Positions 44,123 through 53,930 of a DNA stretch of 64,000 nt are shown one piece after another. Source of the DNA: Bacteroidales bacterium UBA4772. Lineage in GTDB: Bacteria > Bacteroidota > Bacteroidia > Bacteroidales > VadinHA17. The position numbers were made by a program, and so were the translations under genes. Numbering within the stretch: position 1 is the first letter of the stretch; every line of letters starts with the position of its first letter. The stretch covers positions 39,963 through 103,962 of the forward strand of contig DHHM01000013.1 in the NCBI GenBank assembly GCA_002403305.1, written 5' to 3'. Under the pieces are notes generated by a model, which had not been told where the DNA came from, ran no database searches, and saw only the letters and a program-made list of their open reading frames with translations.

Positions 44123-45649
44123 ATGAATAAGCTTTTAATCCCCTTAGCACTTCTGATGCTATGGTCATGTACCGGTCAGGAGCCGGAACAGCCCAACATC
44201 ATCTTCATCATGACTGATGACCATGCCTACCAGGCAGTGGGTGCGTACGGCAGTGAGATCAACACCACCCCCAACCTTGACCGTATCGCCGATCAGGGAA
44301 TTATCTTCCGCAACAGCTTTGTCTGCAACTCCATCTGCGCTCCCAGCAGGGCCGCCCTCCTCACCGGGAAACACAGCCATGCCAACGGTCACCTTGACAA
44401 CAGGCACAGGTTTGACAGCTCCCAGGTTACCTTCCCGAAACTGCTCCGTGCAGCCGGTTACCAGACCGCACTGATAGGCAAGTGGCATCTCAAGAGCGAC
44501 CCTACCGGCTTCGACTACTGGAATATACTGCCGGGACAGGGCAGCTACTACAATCCCGACTTCATTGAGATGGGACGCAGGTACAGGGACACCGGTTATG
44601 CAACAACAATCATAACCGACCTGGCCATTGAGTGGCTGGGGAAACGCGATACCACCCAACCCTTCTGCCTCATGGTCCACCACAAGGCTCCCCACCGCAA
44701 CTGGATGCCCGATACGGTCGATTTTGACCTCTATGACAACACCCGATTCCCGGTCCCGGAAAATTTCTTTGACACCTATGAGGGCAGAGAGGCTGCTGCC
44801 GCCCAGGAGATGAGCGTCATTAAGGATATGCGCATGGCTTCTGACCTTAAGATAACAGGATCAGCAGGTGACTCCGCTCCCAGCCATGAAAGAGACTTTA
44901 TCTGGTATATCAATCACCGCCTGACGCCTGAGCAGCGCGCTGCCTGGCTGAAGGAGTATGACAGCCTCAGCAGGGCATTTGTTGCCGATCCTCCGACGGG
45001 CGATTCGCTGGCCATATACAAGCTGAACAGGTACCTGACGGACTATCTCCGCACCATTGAGTCAGTAGACCGCAATACAGGCAGGCTTCTCGACTACCTT
45101 GAGTCGGAAGGACTGATGAAAAACACGCTCGTGGTCTATACCTCCGACCAGGGATTTTATCTTGGCGAGCACGGTTGGTTTGACAAGCGCTTCATGTATG
45201 AAGAGTCGTTCCGAACCCCTCTAATGATGAGGCTGCCAGACAACTATCCGGTCAGGGGTGAGGTCACCCAGATGGTTCAGAACATCGATTTTGCACCTAC
45301 TTTCCTCGATATGGCCGGCATCGAACCTCCTGAAGATATCCAGGGTGTCTCGCTGGTACCGCTGCTGAAGGGCTCGAAGCCAAAGAGATGGCGTGATGCG
45401 TTGTATTATCACTACTATGAGTATCCGGCAGAACACGCAGTGAAGAGACATTACGGTATCAGAACCGACAGGTACAAGCTCATTCACTTCTACAATGACA
45501 TTGACAAATGGGAACTTTACGACCTCGTCAACGATCCGCACGAGATGAATAACCTCATCGATGACTCTGAATATGACCGGGTGGAGGCGGATCTCAGACA
45601 GCGTCTCGATGGCCTGAGAAAACTGTATAACGTCCCCGACGAAGGATGA
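44123..45649 (+). CDS. S1-family sulfatase lipoprotein
   Basis: This 508-residue sulfatase removes sulfate esters, probably from a glycan outside the cytoplasm. C72 in CAPSRAALLTG is the residue matured to formylglycine; metal-binding DD is in IMTDDHAYQAVG and the second signature is ALIGKWHLKS. The segment FYLGEHGWFDKRFMYEE resembles N-acetylglucosamine-6-sulfatase-like groups, so such a substrate is possible but unproven. The signal peptide has a lipobox (LLMLWSC, C16). ATG 44123 is preferred over an in-frame ATG 45 bases upstream because it gives a proper signal peptide. No maturase gene is in the window. Confidence 0.92.
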   Translation: MNKLLIPLALLMLWSCTGQEPEQPNIIFIMTDDHAYQAVGAYGSEINTTPNLDRIADQGIIFRNSFVCNSICAPSRAALLTGKHSHANGHLDNRHRFDSSQVTFPKLLRAAGYQTALIGKWHLKSDPTGFDYWNILPGQGSYYNPDFIEMGRRYRDTGYATTIITDLAIEWLGKRDTTQPFCLMVHHKAPHRNWMPDTVDFDLYDNTRFPVPENFFDTYEGREAAAAQEMSVIKDMRMASDLKITGSAGDSAPSHERDFIWYINHRLTPEQRAAWLKEYDSLSRAFVADPPTGDSLAIYKLNRYLTDYLRTIESVDRNTGRLLDYLESEGLMKNTLVVYTSDQGFYLGEHGWFDKRFMYEESFRTPLMMRLPDNYPVRGEVTQMVQNIDFAPTFLDMAGIEPPEDIQGVSLVPLLKGSKPKRWRDALYYHYYEYPAEHAVKRHYGIRTDRYKLIHFYNDIDKWELYDLVNDPHEMNNLIDDSEYDRVEADLRQRLDGLRKLYNVPDEG

Positions 45650-45650
45650 T

Positions 45651-46919
45651 ATGAGTAACAGCCCGTTAAGGAGAAGGGAATTCCTTCGCAGGGGAGCTGT
45701 CGCAGCTGTTGCACTCACCATCGTGCCGAGACATGTCCTGGGCGGCAGGGGATACACCCCACCCAGCGACCATCTCACGAAAGGTATCATCGGGGTCGGC
45801 GGGATGGGCCTGGGTCACTTCGACTACGAGAATACCCGCCTCCTGGCAGTATGCGACGTTGATGCCGTCCACCTGAAGAGGGCACTCGACAGGGCCGGTG
45901 ACGGCGTGACCGGGTATCACGATTTCCGGGAGCTGATAGCCAGACCTGACATCGATATTGTGCACATAGCCACACCGCCGCACTGGCACGGCATCATGGC
46001 AAAGATGGCGGCAGAGGCAGGGAAGGACATATGGTGCGAGAAGCCGATGACAAGGACCATAGGAGAGGGTAAAAGACTTGTCGAAGCCGTCAGGGCAAAT
46101 GGCAGGATGTTCAGGCTCAATACCTGGTTCCGGTTTACCGGACAGTTCTACGGGCTTGGCACCACAGTGCTGCCACTGAAGAAGATTGTCAGCAACGGCG
46201 TCCTGGGATGGCCGCTGAAGGTAACCATCAGCGGTGTCACAGGATATAACTGGAAGTTCTACTGGAGCGGCAGGACTGATCTGCTGCCCGAGCCCGTGCC
46301 GGCTGACCTCGACTATGACCTCTGGCTGGGCCCTGCTCCTTACAGGCCTTACAATAAACTGAGGGTTCACCAGAATTTCAGGGGCTACTGGGATTACGAC
46401 GGGGGAGGTCTGGGTGATATGGGACAGCATTACATTGACCCGGTCCAGTACCTCCTTGGCAAGGATGAGACCAGCCCGGTATCGGTTGAGATCGATGCCC
46501 CGCAGCAGCACTACGATGCCGTGGGCTCATGGCGAAGGATCACCTATACCTATGATGACGGCTGCCAGATAATACTTGACGGCGAGAACCGCGATCAGGA
46601 TGCTGCCTACATTGAGGGTCCGTCAGGAAGTATATACAAGGGGTTTGTATCGGACATACCACGCATACAGGAACTTGTGAAAAACCTGCCTGACCCTGAG
46701 CCTCAGATAACCCGGTTTTCGGAATCGGTGAGAAGCCGCAGGCCTTTTGCTCTCAACGAGAAGAATGGCCACAGGTCCTGCACCATTGTCAACATGGGTG
46801 TGGTGGCGCTGAGGCTGGGAAGAAACCTCAGGTTTGATCCGGAGGCCCAGAGATTCATTGACGATGAGGCAGCTAATGCCCTCATCGACCAGCCGATGCG
46901 AGGCGCATGGCATATGTAG
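45651..46919 (+). CDS. Gfo/Idh/MocA oxidoreductase with Tat-like signal
   Basis: A 422-residue NAD(P)-dependent oxidoreductase-like protein acting on sugars. The N-terminus MSNSPLRRREFLRRGAVAAV is a Tat-like signal, so the cofactor-loaded protein would be exported folded. The Rossmann motif is GIIGVGGMGLGH and the catalytic region is IWCEKPMT. Such exported Gfo/Idh proteins are common in polysaccharide-utilisation clusters. It begins one base after the sulfatase stop, and is followed by an exported HEAT protein, so the three probably form one operon. Confidence 0.9.
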   Translation: MSNSPLRRREFLRRGAVAAVALTIVPRHVLGGRGYTPPSDHLTKGIIGVGGMGLGHFDYENTRLLAVCDVDAVHLKRALDRAGDGVTGYHDFRELIARPDIDIVHIATPPHWHGIMAKMAAEAGKDIWCEKPMTRTIGEGKRLVEAVRANGRMFRLNTWFRFTGQFYGLGTTVLPLKKIVSNGVLGWPLKVTISGVTGYNWKFYWSGRTDLLPEPVPADLDYDLWLGPAPYRPYNKLRVHQNFRGYWDYDGGGLGDMGQHYIDPVQYLLGKDETSPVSVEIDAPQQHYDAVGSWRRITYTYDDGCQIILDGENRDQDAAYIEGPSGSIYKGFVSDIPRIQELVKNLPDPEPQITRFSESVRSRRPFALNEKNGHRSCTIVNMGVVALRLGRNLRFDPEAQRFIDDEAANALIDQPMRGAWHM

Positions 46920-46940
46920 GAAAACCTGAAAGGAACAGTG

Positions 46941-48998
46941 ATGAAAGGTGTTAGAATAGCTCTTGTTGTAGTTGCCTCCCTGCTTCTTCAGATGAACCTC
47001 AGGGGCCAGGATAAGGGCAGCGTGGCCATCAGGCTGGACAGCCTGCTTGCCGGGCTTCCTGCTGAAGATCCTGTACTGACCGGCGGGATCATGGAGGGTA
47101 TCTTCTCCCTGGGCGAGGAGGGCACTGCCCTCCTCTGCAGCCGTATCGTTCCTGCCGGTACCGGTGATGATCTGAAGGAGCGCTATGCCGTCGCTTCCCT
47201 CACAGCCACTCTATCGGCAGACAGGGATGACAGCAGGAAGAGGGCATGGGAGCGGCAGATTATCAGATACATGAGATTGTCTTCCGACAGGGAGGTGACA
47301 GCCTTCTTCATGCGACAGCTGAACCTCATCGGATCAGATGATGCAGTGACGGCGCTGGCTGACTATGTTGTCACCCCCGGCCTGTGCGAAGATGCCGTCA
47401 TGGTGCTGCAGTCCGTTGACAGCCCGGCATCTGCGGAGTTGTTGTCCTCGACGCTCTCCTCAGATACGTGTCCGTGTGCGGCCCAGATGATGGTGGCGCT
47501 GGCGGAAAGGGGATATGAAAGCGCCATCGGGAGCTATATCGACTGGAGCATCAGAGGGAGCAGCAGTGAACGTGCTGCGGCGCTATATGCATTGGCATCC
47601 ACAGGCAGTCCCGCTGCCCGGCAGCCGCTGCTGCGGGCGGCGGAGGAGGCCTCCTTCCGCCGGGATCCTGCAGGAGCAGTAAACGCCCTGCTGCTCTACG
47701 CAAGGAACGCCGGGTTGGCAGGCAACAGGAAGGAGATGAAGAAAATAACCGGTATGGTCATCGCCTCTGCCGGGGGTGCTGAGGCAGCAAGTCAGCGTAT
47801 TGCAGCCATGAGCGTCATTACGGAGGTGATGGGCGACCGTGCACTGAAGATGCTGGTTAAAGCTGCCGGTGATCCTGATCCTGAGGTGAGAGGAGCAGCA
47901 CTGAACCTTGCGTCATCATTGCCGGGAGGCACGGTGACAAAGAAATTGATCAGAGTCTATCCGAAATATGACCGCGAGGCACAGCTTGATGTGCTGTTCG
48001 CACTGGGTGAACGCGGTGATGACCTTGCACTTCCGCTGATGATGAAGGCAATCAATGACCCTGCACCTGAGGTAGCTGCCGAAGCCCTTGCAGCCCTGGC
48101 GAGGCTGAGGGGCAGTGAGGCCGTGGGGACCCTCCTGGAATGGATCATGAAAAACGACGGCGAAGCGGGGCACAGGGCAGCAGCAACAGCACTGACAACA
48201 CTGCTCGACAGTACGGGCACAGACAGGGTGGCAGCCTCACTGCCGGAATCGAGAGGCCAGGCTACCGTCACACTCATCAGGCTGCTGGCCTGGTCAGGCC
48301 GCGACAAATACTTTGATGCTGTATATGACTTTACCGGCTCATCCGATATGGCAGTCCGCGCCACGGCAGTGAGCTCGCTGGCAGCACTCTCCTCCTGCAA
48401 CGACCGGCAGAAGATAATTGAGTTGCTTGACCGTACACAGGAAAGGGGTGAGGCAGCGGCCATAAGGCATGCCCTGGTCACTGCAACGCAGCAGTGCGAT
48501 AACCCGGAGAAGGGATCAGAGGTGATAATTGCTGCCCTGGATAAGGACCCCAACAGGAAGGAACTTATTCCCCTGCTGGCAGAGACCGGGGGCCGGTCAG
48601 CACTGAAACGGGTGGCCTGGGAGTTTGAAAACGGCGATGCCGCTACCAGGGATCTCTGCTTCGATGCCCTGCTGCACTGGCGGGACCACACGGCAGCAGA
48701 AGTGCTGCTGGATATCTGCGCCTCAGGGAATAAGACCTTCGGCAGGCCCGCATTTGATGCCTACCTTAAAACAGTCTCGGAGTCTCCCCTTGATGCTGAA
48801 CGTAAATTATACATGATCAAAGATATAGCGCCTCACGCCGGAGCGCCGGATGCAAAGGCGGCGTTGATATACCTGGCTGCATCACTGGGTACAGACCAGA
48901 CCCGGCTCTTTATCGAAACATATCTCTCCGATCCGTCGGATGAGGTAAGATCAGCGGCAGAAGATGCCCTTGGCACCCTGAAGCCGGATGATCATTAA
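46941..48998 (+). CDS. secreted HEAT-repeat protein
   Basis: A 685-residue exported protein made mainly of HEAT-like helical repeats. A signal peptide covers about 1-23 (MKGVRIALVVVASLLLQMNL). Repeats are clear in DPDPEVRGAALNLASSLPG, DPAPEVAAEALAALARLRG and SDEVRSAAEDALGTL. Such a solenoid is probably a binding scaffold. ATG 46941 is chosen over the GTG three bases upstream. It follows the oxidoreductase gene by 21 bases, which links it to the sulfatase cluster, but its partner is unknown. Confidence 0.8.
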   Translation: MKGVRIALVVVASLLLQMNLRGQDKGSVAIRLDSLLAGLPAEDPVLTGGIMEGIFSLGEEGTALLCSRIVPAGTGDDLKERYAVASLTATLSADRDDSRKRAWERQIIRYMRLSSDREVTAFFMRQLNLIGSDDAVTALADYVVTPGLCEDAVMVLQSVDSPASAELLSSTLSSDTCPCAAQMMVALAERGYESAIGSYIDWSIRGSSSERAAALYALASTGSPAARQPLLRAAEEASFRRDPAGAVNALLLYARNAGLAGNRKEMKKITGMVIASAGGAEAASQRIAAMSVITEVMGDRALKMLVKAAGDPDPEVRGAALNLASSLPGGTVTKKLIRVYPKYDREAQLDVLFALGERGDDLALPLMMKAINDPAPEVAAEALAALARLRGSEAVGTLLEWIMKNDGEAGHRAAATALTTLLDSTGTDRVAASLPESRGQATVTLIRLLAWSGRDKYFDAVYDFTGSSDMAVRATAVSSLAALSSCNDRQKIIELLDRTQERGEAAAIRHALVTATQQCDNPEKGSEVIIAALDKDPNRKELIPLLAETGGRSALKRVAWEFENGDAATRDLCFDALLHWRDHTAAEVLLDICASGNKTFGRPAFDAYLKTVSESPLDAERKLYMIKDIAPHAGAPDAKAALIYLAASLGTDQTRLFIETYLSDPSDEVRSAAEDALGTLKPDDH

Positions 48999-49156
48999 TC
49001 AATCCTGGTAAGCGGGTAACCATCAAGTTGTCAACAATGGTCAAATTGAGGCAATCTTTCTTGGGTTAAATGGTAAAAAGAGCCAATTTTGCGGCGCATT
49101 TATCAGAAACGGACTAAAGTTACGTTTTAGAGTAACCAGCAGGTGGAAAAAAAGAG

Positions 49157-49522
49157 ATGACGAAGATACTTATCTGCGAAGATAATCTTTTGGTTTTAAG
49201 GACAATCTCAGTAGTACTGAAACAGGCGGGGTACGATCCGGTCACTGTCAGTGATGGGATCAAGGCCATTGAAATGCTGCGCACAAAAGAGTTTGACATA
49301 TTGATTGTCGACATTCATCTTCCCTATCACAGCGGACTGGAGGTTATCAGGTACCTGCGCACCGAGCTCAGGAAGCAGACTCCCGTGCTTATAGTGTCAG
49401 CTTTCAGTGACCCACAGGTGCAGCGTCAGGCTGCGGAGATGAAGGTCAGCGGTTATATAACAAAGCCTTTTGACCCTGATGATCTTATCAGGAAGATCAA
49501 AATGGCTCTAACAACAATATAG
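49157..49522 (+). CDS. single-domain response regulator
   Basis: A 121-residue CheY-like receiver with no output domain. The acidic pocket E8-D9 (ICEDN), phospho-acceptor D52 (LIVDIHLP), S81 and K103 (YITKPF) are all present, so it should be phosphorylatable. No histidine kinase gene is in the window. It starts a tight operon, with 6 bases to the next gene, and so may regulate polysaccharide export by protein contact. The upstream TACGTTTT (49121-49128) is one base off TAnnTTTG. Confidence 0.92.
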   Translation: MTKILICEDNLLVLRTISVVLKQAGYDPVTVSDGIKAIEMLRTKEFDILIVDIHLPYHSGLEVIRYLRTELRKQTPVLIVSAFSDPQVQRQAAEMKVSGYITKPFDPDDLIRKIKMALTTI

Positions 49523-49528
49523 AGTGGC

Positions 49529-50617
49529 ATGCTGAAGGGAAGCTACAGATCATTATTGCTCGTGCTGGTAATCCTTATGGTGACCGGACGTTTCACCGAC
49601 GGTCAGACGATCACTGATCCCGTGAGTGAATACAACAGGATCAGGACACTGGCCATCTCGGGTGATTTTACCGGGGCTGAGCCTGCCGCGCGTGATCTGG
49701 TGAAGCAGTATCCTGATTACGGTGATGCCCGTGTGCTGCTGGGAAGGATCCTGGCATGGCAGGGACGTTATGACGAGGGTGCTGCCGTGATTGACACCCT
49801 CCTGCAGTCCGATCCGCATAATGCCGATGCCCTGGAAGCAGCACGCGACATACGGCGATGGTCCCGGGACAGGTCTCAGCAGATCACTCCTCCAACTGAC
49901 ATCAGGGCGGGGTATCTGATTGACACCTTCTCTGAGCCTTATGACCGTCTCTGGCAGGTTTTCAGCCTGGGAGCAGGTCACAGGTTCTCCCGGGGCACTG
50001 CCGTAGCCTCTGTGAACCTGGGTAACATCTCTCCCGGTGTGGCCGGAGAGAGCAACAATGACCTGCAGTTTGCCGCCGAAGCGTGGCCTGAACTGACTAA
50101 AAGCAACTACGGATACGTAGCCTATGCTTACAGCCCCGGTGCACGATTTCCCCGCCACAGGGCAGCGCTGGAGCTGTGGCAGACACTGCCGGCCGGCTTT
50201 GCAGTTTCAGCAGGTGTCAATTATTACTATTTTGACAGAAGCATTTTCCTGGCCACCTTCTCGCTGGAGAAATACCTGGGGAAATACTGGTTCTCCGGCA
50301 GGAGCTATTTCCACTTCAAGGATATAGGGGTAACAACATCCTTCTACATCAATGCAAGAAGGTATTTCGGCACAACTGATTATCTGCAGGTCACATTGGG
50401 TACGGGAACGGCACCAGATGAGCCGTATGATATCATCACTGACCTTGAAAGGCAGAAGGCATCATCCGTCAGGCTGACATATTTCAACCAGATCTCTTCA
50501 AACTGGGCTGTCAGGGCAGGGGCAGGATACTCTTACGAGAAGTACAGTGATACAGACTACCGCAACAGGTTTGAGGGAAGCCTTGGTATAATAAGAGGTA
50601 TAGGCAAAGTGAGATGA
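49529..50617 (+). CDS. YaiO-family outer-membrane barrel with TPR-like N-terminus
   Basis: A 362-residue outer-membrane protein. A signal peptide covers about 1-26, followed by TPR-like helices at 33-112 (AEPAARDLVKQYPDYGDARVLLGRI type pattern), then a beta-barrel from about 122 to the end with alternating strands and many Tyr and Phe (for example FSRGTAVASVNLGN and YLQVTLGTGTAPDEP). This order mirrors the TPR-plus-porin layout of polysaccharide exporters such as PgaA, so a role as an export pore is inferred. It overlaps the next gene by 4 bases. Confidence 0.83.
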   Translation: MLKGSYRSLLLVLVILMVTGRFTDGQTITDPVSEYNRIRTLAISGDFTGAEPAARDLVKQYPDYGDARVLLGRILAWQGRYDEGAAVIDTLLQSDPHNADALEAARDIRRWSRDRSQQITPPTDIRAGYLIDTFSEPYDRLWQVFSLGAGHRFSRGTAVASVNLGNISPGVAGESNNDLQFAAEAWPELTKSNYGYVAYAYSPGARFPRHRAALELWQTLPAGFAVSAGVNYYYFDRSIFLATFSLEKYLGKYWFSGRSYFHFKDIGVTTSFYINARRYFGTTDYLQVTLGTGTAPDEPYDIITDLERQKASSVRLTYFNQISSNWAVRAGAGYSYEKYSDTDYRNRFEGSLGIIRGIGKVR

Positions 50618-52413
50618 AGAGGTCAATGATCATACTTGTTGCCTTTGCCCTGTCACTCCTTCCATTAACCGGGATGACGGGAGATCCGTGTTACGCGTCA
50701 GACTCGGCCGATGTCGCCGGTTCGCCATCCCCCATGACCACATTGACAACCTTCTCTTCAGGTTTGACAGTTGAGGGAATAGTATCCCTCTCCAGGGGTA
50801 ACTTTGCAATTCAGATGGGAGCCTTCTCGCGTCTTGCCAACGCGGAAAAACTAAGCAGCAGGCTTGAGGAGATCCTGGAGATCAATGTTGAAATTGTTGA
50901 AGAAGAGGGGATGTACAAGGTCTTCATTAACAGTGAACTAAGGGAATCAGCCCCCAGTCTCTTTGTTCCCGTCTCATTTAATGAGCCGGCTCGCCGCCGG
51001 ACAACGCACCTGGCAGCAGATGCGGGAGGAAAGGCGGAAAGTGTCTCCTCACGATCAGACATCTCTGTTGCCTCTCCAGTCAACATTGCTGCCTCTGCGG
51101 CCAGCATCGGAGCCTCACGGGAAAGTACCGTTACCCACCCGGACAGTACTGTTGCCCCGCCGGACACACTCACCACGGAAGGTGTTGCGGATGCTGTTGC
51201 GGAACAGTCCGACACCACAGCCATTCAGTCTGCAGCAGCAACCGGTGATGCGGAGGTGATACCACCCGCTGCCGGGGAGGAGACTGCCGTCGGCAGAGGC
51301 ATTGACAACCTCTTCTTCCTTAAGGGCAACAGCCCGTGGCTGACACGCTTCAACTATTTCGGCAAGTCGGTAGCGCTGGTTAATGCTTTGATATTTACCA
51401 TTATTGCCTCTATGGCAACGATGCTTATCCTTCTGCTTGTCATTCTTCTCAACAGAAACAGGATGGAGAAGGAGGCAAAGCTTCGTCAGTACCTTATGGA
51501 GCAGTACCAGTCGCTGATCGTTGATTACCTCTTTGGCAACACCGGCTCAGAGCAGTTCATGAAGATTGCCTCTGACAATTTCCGCAGGCAGGTGCTAATA
51601 GATCAGATGATAGATGTGAGCGTTAACCTCAAGGGAGAGTCGGAAGAGAAGCTGATGAATCTCTACAGGGAGCTGAACCTTGACCAGGATTCGCTGGCCA
51701 GGGCACGCAGCCGCAAGTGGCATAAAAAGATCAAGGGGTTCAGGGAGCTTGCCTTTGTGGGCATTACTGACGGTAACGACGAGATTTACCGTGCCCTCAA
51801 CTCAAGAAATGAGATCCTCAGGATGGAGGCCCAGATAGCCCTGGTGAGGCTGAGCGACAAGGGTCACTTTGAGTTTCTCTCTCAGTTGAAGAGGCCCTTC
51901 TCGCTCTGGGAACAGATCACCCTGCATGACCTCATAATACAGCATGAGCTTCCCGTTCCTGCATTCAGCCAGTGGCTCTCTTCAGAGAACCCGACGGTGG
52001 TGATGTTTGCCCTGAGGATGATCAGGGAGTTTAAACAGAAGGATGCCGAGCAGGAGATAAAGAAGGTGCTGCTGCACCGTGACCCCGCTGTAAGCCAGCT
52101 TGCCGTTGAGGTGGCAGGCGACCTGGATATGCGGAGCACACTCGATACCATGAAACGCATGTACAAGTTCCAGGAGTACAATAACTGCCTTGAGATTGTC
52201 AAGTCGATGGGCAAGATGCCCGAGCAGGCACTGCTGGGCTTCCTGAAACTGGTGCTCGACAAGGAGGATGATGTCCAGCTTCAGATTGAAGCGGTAAAGG
52301 CCATTGAGAATATGGGAGAGCCCGGCGTGCAGGCACTCGTCAAGGTGATGAAGTCGGAGTACAAGAATTACAACATTATCGTCAGGCACGTGCTTGACAG
52401 GAGGATATACTGA
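50614..52413 (+). CDS. membrane scaffold with periplasmic SPOR-like and cytoplasmic HEAT domains
   Basis: A 599-residue protein of unusual layout. After a signal-like N-terminus, residues 62-108 (GNFAIQMGAFSRLANAEKL onward) resemble a SPOR domain, which binds denuded peptidoglycan. A long Ala/Ser/Thr-rich linker (about 130-225) leads to one membrane helix at 254-280, then a basic stop and a cytoplasmic half with HEAT-like repeats (for example DPAVSQLAVEVAGDL, DDVQLQIEAVKAIENMG). It could tie the peptidoglycan to the cytoplasmic face of the synthase encoded 5 bases downstream. Start ATG 50614 overlaps the barrel gene's stop. I know no named family with this combination. Confidence 0.75.
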   Translation: MKRSMIILVAFALSLLPLTGMTGDPCYASDSADVAGSPSPMTTLTTFSSGLTVEGIVSLSRGNFAIQMGAFSRLANAEKLSSRLEEILEINVEIVEEEGMYKVFINSELRESAPSLFVPVSFNEPARRRTTHLAADAGGKAESVSSRSDISVASPVNIAASAASIGASRESTVTHPDSTVAPPDTLTTEGVADAVAEQSDTTAIQSAAATGDAEVIPPAAGEETAVGRGIDNLFFLKGNSPWLTRFNYFGKSVALVNALIFTIIASMATMLILLLVILLNRNRMEKEAKLRQYLMEQYQSLIVDYLFGNTGSEQFMKIASDNFRRQVLIDQMIDVSVNLKGESEEKLMNLYRELNLDQDSLARARSRKWHKKIKGFRELAFVGITDGNDEIYRALNSRNEILRMEAQIALVRLSDKGHFEFLSQLKRPFSLWEQITLHDLIIQHELPVPAFSQWLSSENPTVVMFALRMIREFKQKDAEQEIKKVLLHRDPAVSQLAVEVAGDLDMRSTLDTMKRMYKFQEYNNCLEIVKSMGKMPEQALLGFLKLVLDKEDDVQLQIEAVKAIENMGEPGVQALVKVMKSEYKNYNIIVRHVLDRRIY

Positions 52414-52418
52414 ATACC

Positions 52419-53849
52419 ATGGGATTTATCTTTGCACATCTGATATTCTACCTTACCCTCGTCCTCTTCGGGACATACCTGCTGCTTGGTATACACTCGG
52501 CCCTGGCATTGAGGAAGTACCTGCGCAAGAACAGTTACGTCAACTACAACTCCCTTGTGCTCTCACCGCTCAGTCCACGGATAACCATCATTGCTCCCGC
52601 CTTCAATGAAGGCAAGACCATTATCGATAATGTCCGTACCCTGCTCTCTCTCTATTACAACAACTTCGAGGTGATAATAGTCAACGACGGTTCCACCGAT
52701 GACACTTTTGAAAAGATAAGGGAGTCATACGAGCTGGTGAGGGTCAACTACTATTTTGACTACCGCATACCGTGCGAGAGGATCAGGGGGGTGTACAGAT
52801 CGAAGGACCCCGCCTACAACAGACTCACTGTCATCGACAAGAATAACGGCGGCAAGGCAGACTCTCTCAATGCCGGGATCAATATCAGCCGCAGCAACCT
52901 GATAGTGACCATTGATGCAGACTCCATTATTGAACCCGATTCGATACTGAAGCTTGTCAAGCCGTTCCTGGAAGAGAAGGAGAAAAAGGTCATCGGTACG
53001 GGCGGTGTGATCCGTATTGTAAACTCATGTGACATAGAGCGGGGTCATATACGTCAGATAAACCTTCCGAAGAAGTTCCTGCCAAGGCTGCAGGTGCTCG
53101 ACTATACCCGCGCTTTCCTGCTGGGACGCATGGCATGGAGTCATCTTGACGGGCTGATGCTTATATCCGGAGCTATGGGAATGTTCGACCGTGAGACTGT
53201 CATCAGGGCAGGAGGATATAACGTAAAGACTGTGGGCGAAGATATGGAGCTGGTGCTCAGGATGAGACGTTATATGGCTGAACATGACGAAAAGTACGAG
53301 GTGACATACATACCTGATCCGCTATGCTGGACAGAGGTGCCTGCCGACCTCAAGTCGATGCGCAAACAGAGAACACGCTGGACCAGGGGTCTTATAGAGT
53401 CGCTCTGGTCACACCGTAAGATGATGTTCAATGCCAATTACGGCCGGCTCGGCCTGCTGGGTTATCCCTACTGGCTCCTCTTTGAATGGGCCGCCCCGCT
53501 GATAGCCTTCCTGGGGATCATCTATACGATCTACCTTACAATAGCAGGTGCGCTGAACCTGCCTTTCTTCCTTCTGCTCTTCCTGTTTGTCTACAGCTTC
53601 GCCGTCAGCCTGACGACCTGGGCTGTGCTATTCGAGGAGATTACCTTCCACAAGTACCGCCGTAAGAGGGATGTGCTGAGACTTATCGGCACGGCAATGC
53701 TTGAGCCATTCTTCTACCCGGTGCATACCTATTTTGCCGTCAGGGGCAACCTTGAAGCCTTGCGCGGCAAGAAGGGGTGGGGTAAGGCTGAACGAAGCGG
53801 CTTCCAGGAGAAGAAGAAACCGGCCAGGAAGAAACGGGTGCCGGCATAA
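52419..53849 (+). CDS. processive GT2 glycosyltransferase (polysaccharide synthase)
   Basis: A 476-residue inner-membrane family 2 glycosyltransferase of the processive type (PgaC/hyaluronan/cellulose synthase-like). It has a membrane helix at about 5-27, a cytoplasmic GT-A domain with D90 (NDGSTDDT), DAD at 166-168, the catalytic-base region GED at 273-275, and the Q317-x-x-R320-W321 motif, then three or four membrane helices from about 345 to 440. The tail is strongly basic (KKKPARKKRVPA). There is no PilZ domain. It is the last gene of the response regulator, barrel, scaffold operon; the polymer made is not known. Confidence 0.9.
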   Translation: MGFIFAHLIFYLTLVLFGTYLLLGIHSALALRKYLRKNSYVNYNSLVLSPLSPRITIIAPAFNEGKTIIDNVRTLLSLYYNNFEVIIVNDGSTDDTFEKIRESYELVRVNYYFDYRIPCERIRGVYRSKDPAYNRLTVIDKNNGGKADSLNAGINISRSNLIVTIDADSIIEPDSILKLVKPFLEEKEKKVIGTGGVIRIVNSCDIERGHIRQINLPKKFLPRLQVLDYTRAFLLGRMAWSHLDGLMLISGAMGMFDRETVIRAGGYNVKTVGEDMELVLRMRRYMAEHDEKYEVTYIPDPLCWTEVPADLKSMRKQRTRWTRGLIESLWSHRKMMFNANYGRLGLLGYPYWLLFEWAAPLIAFLGIIYTIYLTIAGALNLPFFLLLFLFVYSFAVSLTTWAVLFEEITFHKYRRKRDVLRLIGTAMLEPFFYPVHTYFAVRGNLEALRGKKGWGKAERSGFQEKKKPARKKRVPA

Positions 53850-53857
53850 ATCAGAAT

Positions 53858-53886
53858 TTGCGAATTGCGAATTGCGAATTGCGATT
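53858..53886. repeat. heptamer tandem repeat TTGCGAA
   Basis: Three exact copies and a partial fourth of TTGCGAA lie 8 bases after the GT2 stop codon. Confidence 0.8.
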
Positions 53887-53930
53887 GAAAAATTTTCTAA
53901 CCGACAATCGCACATCTGAGATCGTCAATC

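Noticed and set aside
52394..52609. 71-codon open frame at the GT2 start
   Set aside because: It overlaps the beginning of the clear GT2 gene in another frame and has no recognisable feature.
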